Part shown: positions 56,942-64,000 of the stretch, piece after piece
Layout of the letters: every line of letters begins with the position of its first letter
Numbering within the stretch: position 1 is the first letter of the stretch
Source: Thermodesulfobacteriota bacterium
GTDB taxonomy: Bacteria; Desulfobacterota_D; UBA1144; Nemesobacterales; UBA2774
Assembly (NCBI GenBank): GCA_040754335.1
Contig: JBFMCV010000008.1
Coordinates: 1-64,000, forward strand
Length of the DNA stretch: 64,000 nucleotides
Direction of reading: 5' to 3'
Program-made: the position numbers and the translations under genes
Notes under the pieces: model-generated
Databases searched by the model: none
Told to the model about the DNA's origin: nothing
The model's input: the letters and a program-made list of their open reading frames with translations, nothing else

Positions 56942-57742
56942 TCAGACCGCCAGGTTCTCGCCCGCAGATTTCCCGGAAGCGGCCAGTTCCTTGGCGGCGT
57001 TCGTTATCCTGCTGATCTTCCTGTACTCGTGAGTCTCGGGAGAGACTTTGCAGAGGAAGTCCTCGACCGCATCGTCGTGCCCGCTCTTTTTCTTCTTGAA
57101 TGACACGGTGCAGAGTATCTCTTTCCCGCCAGAGCCGTAGACGGCATGCGTGCCGGGCTCCTCAACGAGCTCGTCTTCCGGCGATTCGGACTGTCTGCCG
57201 TGCTTCCGAATCTCTTCCTTCACGTTACGGAGCCTGCTTATCCACGCCTTCGAATAGGGTGGCTCGACCGTAAGGTCGTGTGGCGTGAGCACCGTATTTA
57301 TCTCCCCGGTATCGATGTCTATCTCCTGGAGCGAATGCCACTCCAGGCCCGTGAACCTGTGCCCCCTCCTGACGACGCGGAACACGTTCACGAGTATTTT
57401 CGATACGCGCGGGCATAGGAGCACGTCTTCGTAGGACAGCTCGTCCGTTTCAGGAGTCAGCCGCCTGTAGGTATCGTCCGCGATGTGCCTCGCGTATATG
57501 CTCTTGAGTCCGTAACCGTCGCCGAGGCTCTTGTGGAAATGCGCGAGGAATTGCTTGCTCTCGGGCTCGTAGTAGAGTCCCAGGAAACGGTTCTCGGAAG
57601 GTATGCCTATTGTCCCCCACTGGTTGACCATGTATCTTCCGACCTGCTGTGGATTTTTAACCGCCGCCCCCGGCGAGACCCGTTCGCGCCGGAAACAGCT
57701 CACATATCCAATGCTAATAAATGTGCCAATGACCCACTTCAA
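56942..57742 (-). CDS. Protein of unknown function, 266 aa
   Basis: Soluble, charged, no clear signal peptide (MKWVIGTFISIGYVSC is only moderately hydrophobic). Middle regions (YYEPESKQFLAHFHKSLGDGYGLKSIYARHIADDTYRRL) have no family I recognise. The real start may be internal (MVNQWGTIGIPSENRF, about residue 38). Single gene. Confidence 0.5.
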   Translation of the reverse strand: MKWVIGTFISIGYVSCFRRERVSPGAAVKNPQQVGRYMVNQWGTIGIPSENRFLGLYYEPESKQFLAHFHKSLGDGYGLKSIYARHIADDTYRRLTPETDELSYEDVLLCPRVSKILVNVFRVVRRGHRFTGLEWHSLQEIDIDTGEINTVLTPHDLTVEPPYSKAWISRLRNVKEEIRKHGRQSESPEDELVEEPGTHAVYGSGGKEILCTVSFKKKKSGHDDAVEDFLCKVSPETHEYRKISRITNAAKELAASGKSAGENLAV

Positions 57743-57945
57743 TTATAATACAAAACCTTCATAAAATGGAAGAGGTGGCGTGAAATCGCCGGAAGAAATC
57801 CGTCCCGGTTCGCGCGCTTCGGGAATTCCCTCGAAAGGCGCAAGTCTTCGGCAGTGATAACGAGTCGGGAGAGCCCCCCGAAATTCCTGCTGATGCGGGT
57901 TCCGGAAAACGGTATAATATTGCCGTTGAGAGGAGAAAGATATCC

Positions 57946-58680
57946 ATGCAATGGCAAGCAAGATCGGTAAGGTCATACAATCACATCCCGGTTTGGGCGC
58001 TGGTTATAGGAGCGCTCATGCTCTCCGCGTGCGCGGGGGCGGGGACTACGCGCACGAACGTCGCCGCGAGCGGGGTGGACGGCGATTCCAGGCCCGAGGT
58101 CATAAACGACGAGGTGCTGGAGATGGAGAAGAAATACTACGTGGCGGGGGTCCTTGACACCTACAACTCCCTCGCCTCGGAGCCGCTCAGGCAGAGGGCC
58201 TACAGGGACGAGGTCATAAACGGGCGCATATACGTCATAGATTACTACTACAACAAGTTCAGGAGCTCCATGCGCGGTGAGAAACCGGACACCAACATCG
58301 TGACCGATATCGCGGTGCTCGGCCTCGACGCAGCCGACGCGATAAACCCCGCCAAGAGGGCGAAGGACATCCTCCTCGCCATTTCTGGCGGGCTGACCGG
58401 CCCGCAGTCGTCTATCGACAAGGAAGATTTCTACGAGGAAGCGCTCCCGGCATTCATATCCAAGATGGATTCGCTCAGGCTCGAGAGGCTCGTGCTCATA
58501 AGACAGAGAATGAAGTACGGGACTGACGGTGAGAACCCCTATACTCTGGGCGCCGCCATGATAGACGTGAACAACTACTTTCAGGCTGGGACGATTTCGG
58601 GCGCTATACTCGGCATAACCAAATCTTCAGGGGTAGCCGCGAACGAAGCGGAAAAGGAGCTCGGCGGCATGTCGCGCTGA
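57946..58680 (+). CDS. Lipoprotein of unknown function
   Basis: This 244-aa protein has a basic start and a TM-like signal (VWALVIGALMLSAC), with Cys about residue 29 as lipobox. The mature region is acidic and helical (LEMEKKYYVAGVLDTYNSLASEPLRQRAYRDEVINGRIYVIDYYYNKF) and has DIAVLGLDAADAINPAKRAKDILLAISGGL. No family recognised. The long helices suggest an envelope structural role. Confidence 0.6.
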   Translation: MQWQARSVRSYNHIPVWALVIGALMLSACAGAGTTRTNVAASGVDGDSRPEVINDEVLEMEKKYYVAGVLDTYNSLASEPLRQRAYRDEVINGRIYVIDYYYNKFRSSMRGEKPDTNIVTDIAVLGLDAADAINPAKRAKDILLAISGGLTGPQSSIDKEDFYEEALPAFISKMDSLRLERLVLIRQRMKYGTDGENPYTLGAAMIDVNNYFQAGTISGAILGITKSSGVAANEAEKELGGMSR

Positions 58681-58893
58681 GCGTCTCCGGCCGCATGCTT
58701 GCTGCAACTGTTACAAACTTCCGGGGATTACGGGGTCCTGCGGATTACCAGCCGCCTTCCGGTTGTGTCGACGTAATAATCCGCTCACCCGCGTTTCAAC
58801 AGAGCGCTGCCCGGATGGACAAATCCCGTTTCCGCTACATCTTTGCCTTTAGACTGTAAAACAAAAACCCCAACCCGTACGTATAATAAATTA

Positions 58894-58985
58894 AGGAAAT
58901 AGTCCTGAAGAGCCCCGGAAGATTTCGGATCCCTGCCAAGAGGACCCTAGTCTTCAGTTGACGGGGCTCAGGTTGTAACAACCGG
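58894..58985 (+). ncRNA. Candidate structured RNA with pseudoknot-like pairings
   Basis: CTGAAGA (58905-58911) can pair with TCTTCAG (58951-58957), and GCCCCG (58912-58917) with CGGGGC (58962-58967). The order A-B-A'-B' gives an H-type pseudoknot, or two alternative helices. CCGGAAGATTTCGG forms a small internal hairpin and GGTTGTAACAACC a 3' hairpin. A TATAAT lies at 58882-58887. No known RNA family is recognised and no coding frame is credible. Confidence 0.35.
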
Positions 58986-59324
58986 TTATCTATCATTATA
59001 GCAAAGTTTGAATTTTTTTGCATCTTTTTTTATTTCGGAAAAAATCGGGTCCGGGCGCGGGTTCCGCCGGTCGCGGACAGGTCGGAAGTAAAGCAGGAAA
59101 ATCGGCACAGGCTGCCGGGTTGAAGCAATAATTCCAGTGAACAAAGCCTCTTACAAGGCTGCTTAATGAGGCAGCCGGGATCAAGGCGGATTTGCCGGCG
59201 GGTTGTCAGGGGATGCAGGTGGCTTATTCCGGACGGTTTTTGCGTGTGACGGGGAAAAATAAATTTCCCTTCCGCTTGCTGGTTCAGCCCTGCGCCCGGC
59301 ATCCGCGTGGCTCACCCGTGATTA

Positions 59325-59738
59325 TCACTCCATGACCGGGGTCGCTCCCAGGACCTGTATGGCGAGCGGGTTCATGAACTGCGAGCCTCCGCCGAAGGGA
59401 TACCCGGCCTCGAGGTATGTGTCTTTGCTGTGAGGCGGGAGGGTGATCGGGAGCACTCCGGTTTCCTGGTTTATTATTCCCCCGGCCCCTCCGGCCGTGT
59501 CTGACGTGTACGTTACCCTCACCTTCACGCCCGTGTACGCGAGGTCGGACGTGTTCTCTATGGTCAGGCCCTGAATTATGGCGACCCCTCCCCACGTGGC
59601 GTAGACCGACCATTCGGAAATGTTGATATACCACTCGGGGTGCGTCTTCATCGAATCGGGCAGGTACTCCTCCCCGCGCGCGCGGAATGCGGCGAGGGAG
59701 AGGATAAACATGGCTGCGATGATCAACGTTCTCTTCAT
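59325..59738 (-). CDS. Secreted protein of unknown function
   Basis: A 137-aa protein with a signal peptide (TLIIAAMFILSLAAFRARG). The mature part (YINISEWSVYATWGGVAIIQGLTIENTSDLAYTGVKVRVTYTS) reads like a beta-sandwich (FxLYD-like) domain that handles ligands or assembles in the envelope. RBS upstream. Single gene. Confidence 0.6.
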   Translation of the reverse strand: MKRTLIIAAMFILSLAAFRARGEEYLPDSMKTHPEWYINISEWSVYATWGGVAIIQGLTIENTSDLAYTGVKVRVTYTSDTAGGAGGIINQETGVLPITLPPHSKDTYLEAGYPFGGGSQFMNPLAIQVLGATPVME

Positions 59739-59862
59739 GCCTGATAGTATATGCCGTGGCTAAGCCGGGAGCAATTGTTATGCGGGCTTTCCTTATGTAA
59801 TATAAACCGGGCGGCAGCGGGGCGCGAAAGTATGACATCCAAACCCGGGAAGGAGAATTGAT

Positions 59863-60165
59863 ATGGCGGAGCTTACCGAAAGGGAGAAGGAGTTCGAGCT
59901 TTTCGGCATGGGCATAGACGACCTCGAGAACCTCTTGAGGACGAGGTCTCAGCAGCAGAACATCCCTGTCACGCGCATACTGATAGACTGGCTCGAATTG
60001 GCGCAGTATCAGCTCGAGGACAGGTACCGGAACGTTCACCACATAATCAACCGCCTCATTTACGTGCTGCAGAGCGGAATGGTCGTCGACAACGTAGAAA
60101 AGATCGGGAAAGAAGAAGCGCCCGAGGTCGAGAAAGAAAAGCCCGCGAAGAAGAAAAAAGACTGA
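59863..60165 (+). CDS. Small charged helical protein
   Basis: A 100-aa soluble protein. First helix ELTEREKEFELFGMGIDDLENLLRTR, second part QLEDRYRNVHHIINRLIYVLQSG, then an extremely basic/acidic Lys-Glu tail (EEAPEVEKEKPAKKKKD). The tail may be nucleic-acid or protein interacting. No family recognised. RBS GGAGAATTG (AAGGAGA). Confidence 0.6.
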   Translation: MAELTEREKEFELFGMGIDDLENLLRTRSQQQNIPVTRILIDWLELAQYQLEDRYRNVHHIINRLIYVLQSGMVVDNVEKIGKEEAPEVEKEKPAKKKKD

Positions 60166-60329
60166 CTGTCTTATAACCTCCCCGCTGCGGAACGGTATCA
60201 GGTCCTCCGCAGTAGTCTGCCCCGTCTCCGCGCCTCCCTGATTTCTCCCGATTTCGGGATTTCCGTCCGGTCATGATTTTTTAACCCTCTATTGTTATGT
60301 ATCATTTCCGCTATGCATGGTGCGCTCGC

Positions 60330-61508
60330 ATGAACGTGAACGTAGGGAATAACCGGGCCCTCAGGTTCGTCCTTCTCCTCGGGGCGGTGAGCCTTTTCGG
60401 TGACATGACCTATGAGGCCGCCCGCAGCATCATCGGCCCCTACCTCGCCCTCCTCGGGGCGAGCGCGGCTGCCGTCGGAGTGGTCGCGGGCCTGGGCGAG
60501 TTCATAGGCTACGGGTTCAGGGTAGTATCGGGACTCGTGAGCGACCGCACGCACAGGTACTGGACGATCACGATCGCGGGCTACGTTATCAGCCTCGCGG
60601 CGGTGCCGGCTCTCGCGCTCACGGGCAACTGGCCCGCTGCCGCCGTGCTCATGATGGCCGAGCGTTTCGGGAAGGCCGTCAGGAACCCCGCCCGCGATGC
60701 CATGCTCTCCCACGCGGCACACGAAATGGGGCGCGGGTGGGCCTTCGGCATACACGAGGCGATGGACCAGGTGGGCGCGATCATAGGCCCGGCGATAGTG
60801 GCGGGGGTGCTCGCGTGGAAGGGGAGCTACGCCTACGGGTTCGGGGTGCTCTTGATCCCGGCGCTCATTGCCCTCGCCGTCCTCGTCGCGGCGAGGGTCA
60901 TATACCCGCATCCCCGCTCGCTCGAGCCGTCATTCGACGTTTCCAAGGCCGGGGGGTTCCGTCCTGTGTTTTGGCTCTACCTCGCTTCGATAGCGTTTAT
61001 CGCCCTCGGGTTCGCCGATTTCCCGCTTGCGGCGTTCCATATCAAGACCGCCGGGGTGATTGCGGACGAATGGATACCTCTCCTCTATGCGGGCGCTATG
61101 GGTGTTGACGCGCTCAGCGCGCTCGTCCTCGGACGTCTCTACGATACGAAAGGCATGACAGTTCTCTTTGTCGCGGTCTCTGCGACCGCACTCTCTGCCC
61201 CGCTCGTATTCCTCTCCGGGGCCGGGCTTCTCGCAGCCGGCATGGCGCTCTGGGGCATAGGGATGGGAGCTCAGGAATCTATAATCCGCGCCGTTGTCGC
61301 GGACATCACGCCCGCCGACAGGCGCGCCACCGCCTACGGACTCTTCAACGCGGGCTTCGGGTTCGCCTGGTTCGCCGGAAGCTCGGTCATGGGAGTGCTC
61401 TACGGAAAGACAGTCACCGGCATGGTCGCGTTCTCCGTCCTTGCGCAGCTCGCGTCGCTTCCCCTTCTCTTTTTAGTCCGCAGGCGGCTCGCGGGTGAAA
61501 ACGGGTGA
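60330..61508 (+). CDS. MFS transporter
   Basis: A 392-aa protein starting at MNVNVGNNRALRFV; a longer start (60297) is possible. About 11-12 TM segments. MFS landmarks: FGDMTYEAARSIIGPYLALLGASAAAVG and the loop GLVSDRTHRYW between TM2 and TM3, followed by FGKAVRNPARDAMLSHA. This subfamily (often annotated MFS transporter, RND- or drug-like) has no known substrate here. Single gene. Confidence 0.88.
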   Translation: MNVNVGNNRALRFVLLLGAVSLFGDMTYEAARSIIGPYLALLGASAAAVGVVAGLGEFIGYGFRVVSGLVSDRTHRYWTITIAGYVISLAAVPALALTGNWPAAAVLMMAERFGKAVRNPARDAMLSHAAHEMGRGWAFGIHEAMDQVGAIIGPAIVAGVLAWKGSYAYGFGVLLIPALIALAVLVAARVIYPHPRSLEPSFDVSKAGGFRPVFWLYLASIAFIALGFADFPLAAFHIKTAGVIADEWIPLLYAGAMGVDALSALVLGRLYDTKGMTVLFVAVSATALSAPLVFLSGAGLLAAGMALWGIGMGAQESIIRAVVADITPADRRATAYGLFNAGFGFAWFAGSSVMGVLYGKTVTGMVAFSVLAQLASLPLLFLVRRRLAGENG

Positions 61509-61618
61509 GCACCCGCGGGCGTTCGATATTCGGCAATAGATATTCAAATACTCGATTCATCGCTCCCCCGAGGGCGTGTCCGGAAGAGGGGTCAAGCCCC
61601 GCCGCCGGGTTGGGACCT

Positions 61619-61744
61619 ACGGCCCGGATCTCCCGGGACGCTTATCCTGAAGAGTAGGGAGGTCAGGATATCGTCGGGCTTTCCGCGGCCGTTGTTGGCG
61701 TGACAGCTTTGACAAGAGTTGTTTTTGAAGACGGGTCCCAAACC
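61619..61744 (-). pseudogene. Fragment of DUF1111 (DHOR) di-haem oxidoreductase
   Basis: The reading GLGPVFKNNSCQSCHANNGRGKPD...SLLFRISVPGD matches the haem-binding core of the DHOR family (CxxCH within GLGPVF...SCxxCH...GRG). The full protein is about 400-500 residues; only about 42 are left, and the flanks do not continue the family. It is a relic of a lost gene. Confidence 0.7.
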
Positions 61745-62164
61745 CGGACAGACGGGGGAGGGTGAGGTAACAAAAATTAATTCGTGCTCTCCTTCCCTTC
61801 TTCGTGTTTCTTGCTCATTCATCGGCGTGCCCCGCTGCCGTCATTAAATCCATCCACCGCTCCGCTATTATAATGATATTGAACATCGTTATCAATATAA
61901 TATCAGATAGTGACTCGTTGTCAATGCTGCATATCATACGGCGGGATGCCGTGGAGGATATATGACCCTCGCCGCTGTATTTTCCCATACACCTCTTGCC
62001 GTACTTTTACGTACAATCATTTCCCCCTCCTGAGAGCCAAGTCCTGACTCATTCCGTAACAGTTAGTAATTACACGATATTATCACGCTTGCCTCGCTGG
62101 CATGGGCATTGCAAATATGCATGCGCATAGACCGATTCAAACTCGCACTGGGAGGTGTAGAACG

Positions 62165-62686
62165 ATGAAAAGGTTCTTGGTTTTTACGGCAGCGGGATTA
62201 ATGCTCACAGGAGCAGGTCTCGGAGCTCTCCCGGGAACGGGAGCTAAGGCCCAGGAACATGGGAGTTACGAGGACTACCAGGCTCAGCCGCAATACAACG
62301 TTCAGGATACGGGCGCTATGGAGAGTGAATTCGCGAACGAGATGAAGGGAGCGCGCGCCCAGCAGGACCCGAACGAGATGGAGCGGCGCCAGTACATTCC
62401 GCGGTTCATGGAAGGGTCTTCGGGTACGGTGCTGGGGACCGTCACCCTCGTCGGGGATGACGAAATGAGAATAGTCGAGAGCGGCACGGGCATCGAGCAT
62501 GAGATAAAGATCACGGAAGCCCAGCAGAAGCAGCTCACGACAGGTTTTAACATAAGCGCCGAGCTCGAGAACGGGAGGCTCGTGAGCTTCGTAGAAGAGG
62601 GAGTGCCGCCCGACGTAGAGAAGATAGTTTACGACGCTGAAAATCTGCCGACGGATAATATACTCGAGCAGCGATCGGCGTTTTGA
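62165..62686 (+). CDS. Secreted protein with small beta domain (copy 1)
   Basis: A 173-aa protein from ATG 62165 (RBS GGGAGG). Signal peptide (LVFTAAGLMLTGAGLGALPGTGAKA). A Gln/Glu-rich linker is followed by the domain GTVLGTVTLVGDDEMRIVESGTGIEHEIKITEAQQKQLTTGFNISAELENGRLVSF, and PPDVEKIVYDAENLPTDNILEQ. It looks like a small OB-like barrel. Copy 2 at 63099 has the same domain; the pair, with terminators, is a local duplication. Confidence 0.7.
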   Translation: MKRFLVFTAAGLMLTGAGLGALPGTGAKAQEHGSYEDYQAQPQYNVQDTGAMESEFANEMKGARAQQDPNEMERRQYIPRFMEGSSGTVLGTVTLVGDDEMRIVESGTGIEHEIKITEAQQKQLTTGFNISAELENGRLVSFVEEGVPPDVEKIVYDAENLPTDNILEQRSAF

Positions 62687-62816
62687 GAACGGGCCTGCGG
62701 TCCGTCTTTCATCACGATGTAGAGCGTCGCGGGGTTCCTTACCCCGGGGGACCTGCGGCGCATATTAATTCGGGATAACAGGTTAACCGGAAATGGGACA
62801 GGGAGCGCTTTGCAAA

Positions 62817-62860
62817 GAAAGCCCGTATCATTCCTGCGGAGGATGCGGGCTTTCATCTTT
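62817..62860 (+). terminator. Rho-independent terminator (copy 1)
   Basis: GAAAGCCCGTATC and GATGCGGGCTTTC pair around the loop ATTCCTGCGGAG. A short run of T follows (ATCTTTTC). The same hairpin follows copy 2. Confidence 0.75.
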
Positions 62861-63098
62861 TCGCTCACGAGAAGATTTCCGCGGGCAAGATGCCTTTGTT
62901 CGTACTGTTAAATTACCTACACATTAAACCGTCCGTATTCGTACAATTGACCTGCGTTCACTTCAGGAAATGAATTCGTATTCTCCTAAGCATCTGTAAT
63001 TACGTCCTGTTTCTCCCCGGTCTCATGCGGCATACGCCTTGCACTTATATCCGTAAAGAAGGTCATTGTTTTTATCTAAAAACAGGAGGTGAAAAAAA

Positions 63099-63530
63099 AT
63101 GAGAAAGATAATGACCATGTTTTTCAGCGTAATGCTTTTCACTTTCGTGGGGTTGGGCGTTATGGGTAATGCGGCTGAAGATCCGAGCGGTGCCGAAAGC
63201 ATGCAGCAAAGCTCTCAGTACATGCAGGAACAGCAGCCGATGACCACCGAGGGTGCACAAAGCATACGTGGGACCATCACTCTCGTTGGTAATGACCAGA
63301 TAAATGTCAAGGAGACTGCTACCGGAATGGAGCATCAGATCCGCGTAAACGAGACCCAGGAAGCAGAGCTCACGACAGGATACGACATTACCGCACTGGT
63401 GGAGAACGGGAAGCTCGTCTCCTATACGCTTGAGGGTGTTCCGCCGAATGTGAAGGAGATAGTCTACACGGCTAGGAACCTTCCGGACGAGAACATTCTG
63501 GAGCAGCAGCCGCAGCCGAGAATGTTCTGA
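63099..63530 (+). CDS. Secreted protein with small beta domain (copy 2)
   Basis: A 143-aa paralogue of the protein at 62165. Signal peptide (MFFSVMLFTFVGLGVMGNA), Gln/Met-rich linker, then IRGTITLVGNDQINVKETATGMEHQIRVNETQEAELTTGYDITALVENGKLVSYTLEGVPPNVKEIVYTARNLPDENILEQ. RBS AGGAGGTG. Tails differ (copy 2 ends QPQPRMF). Confidence 0.7.
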   Translation: MRKIMTMFFSVMLFTFVGLGVMGNAAEDPSGAESMQQSSQYMQEQQPMTTEGAQSIRGTITLVGNDQINVKETATGMEHQIRVNETQEAELTTGYDITALVENGKLVSYTLEGVPPNVKEIVYTARNLPDENILEQQPQPRMF

Positions 63531-63700
63531 GTCCCTGTTAAGGGAACGCCGGCAAGTCGGCTCTTATGTATGAATTTGCTCGTTGGATGACACGGCGGGG
63601 TTGCCGCTTTGGAGAACAAAGAGCGGCACCGCAGTGCATATTAAACGGGCGCAGCATTGAAAAGTTATATCGGAAGCGGGACAGGGAGCGCTTTTCGAGG

Positions 63701-63744
63701 GAAGCCCGTATCATTCCTGCGGAGGATACGGGCTTCGTATTTTT
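63701..63744 (+). terminator. Rho-independent terminator (copy 2)
   Basis: A 12-bp perfect stem GAAGCCCGTATC / GATACGGGCTTC around the same loop ATTCCTGCGGAG, then GTATTTTTG. The preceding ACAGGGAGCGCTTT also matches copy 1. Confidence 0.85.
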
Positions 63745-63745
63745 G

Positions 63746-64000
63746 TTCTGGCTATATGCTGCCGTGCGAGGCTGCTTTTCCTTCTGACATTGCAGAATTG
63801 GCGGCGGATCAGAAACGCAAATAAATTTCCTACCCCTTGAGGGACGATTGCAAGCAACAGTTCTGAGCAGGCGTAAGAACTGGTCACTTCCGGCTGATTA
63901 CTATTTAGGGTCTGTTTATGGTAATTGGGATATTAATATGAATTGCGCAATCGGTCGCCTCGTAACAAAGGCACAGAAGCACATTAACTACCTGCTCAAT
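63746..64000. other. Right end, no gene recognised
   Basis: CCCCTTGAGGGACGATTG..AACAGTTCTGAGCAGGCGTAAGAACTGGTC resembles CCCCTTGAGGGACGGTTCTGAGCGTGCGCAGGAACCGGTC at about 38627. This appears to be another dispersed element. No coding frame is credible. Confidence 0.4.

Noticed and set aside
59284-60042. 252-aa minus-strand frame overlapping the secreted protein at 59325
   Set aside because: It is His/Arg/Gly/Pro-rich without motifs, while the other frame has a proper signal peptide and RBS.

Overview
The window is bacterial chromosome from a Gram-negative organism: it has many lipoprotein signal peptides, an OmpA-type cell-wall anchor, an IPTL-CTERM sorting tail, a bufferin (MNIO) operon and a phage lysis module with a spanin-like pair. 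Most genes are GC-rich. The style recalls deltaproteobacteria-like or candidate-phylum environmental genomes, but no rRNA or universal marker is present, so the taxonomy is only a guess. No tRNA, rRNA, CRISPR array, IS element or integrase was recognised.

Positions 1-22200 are a prophage or tail-like element, seen from the tape measure protein onward. At the left, six paralogous minus-strand genes encode small proteins with an N-terminal CxxC and a C-terminal CxxC. Three of them have an array of 15-bp palindromes directly 3' of the gene. They are interleaved with two tape-measure-like genes that share a middle segment but have unrelated N-termini; only the second keeps the long C-terminal part. 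Tail proteins follow (12.4-18.2 kb), then a lysis module: GH19-type endolysin, small TM protein, HExxH lipoprotein and overlapping Rz/Rz1-like genes. Small YjzC-like and unknown genes close the element.

Positions 22400-28060 hold assorted accessory genes: an HXXEE membrane protein, an M64 peptidase, a lipoprotein, an ECF sigma factor with a metallothionein-like gene upstream, a methyltransferase and a small secreted peptide.

Positions 28189-38562 are the most notable region. A PqqD-like protein and an HprK-like kinase precede a protein made of a short leader fused to a Hint (intein/hedgehog-type) domain. Seven further small genes carry the same leader (RRxFL, a hydrophobic core, then invariant ANAQS) with different tails of only a few residues. 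Interspersed are two paralogous GT2+TPR glycosyltransferases, a third GT2, a GT32-like/GT4-like fusion and a family 5 nucleotidyltransferase. The precursors are expanded by tandem and segmental duplication, and one duplication left a relic of a glycosyltransferase gene. I read this as a candidate peptide modification and export system combining leader recognition, phosphorylation or nucleotidylation, glycosylation and possible Hint autoprocessing. It is not a layout I recognise.

Positions 38800-64000 are mostly housekeeping and envelope genes: an SDR/PPOX operon, bufferin BufA-BufB-BufC, a 5'-nucleotidase, an OmpA lipoprotein, an IPTL-CTERM protein, a PafA-like phosphatase, a c-di-GMP-I riboswitch with a clear promoter ahead of a LuxR-type regulator, a TMEM175-like channel, a GH25 lysozyme, an MFS transporter, a DHOR (DUF1111) fragment, and a duplicated pair of secreted proteins each followed by the same terminator. 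Between genes lie dispersed short palindromic modules of the GTCAT...ATGAC type, densest at 11.5-12.4 kb and 54.5-55.2 kb.
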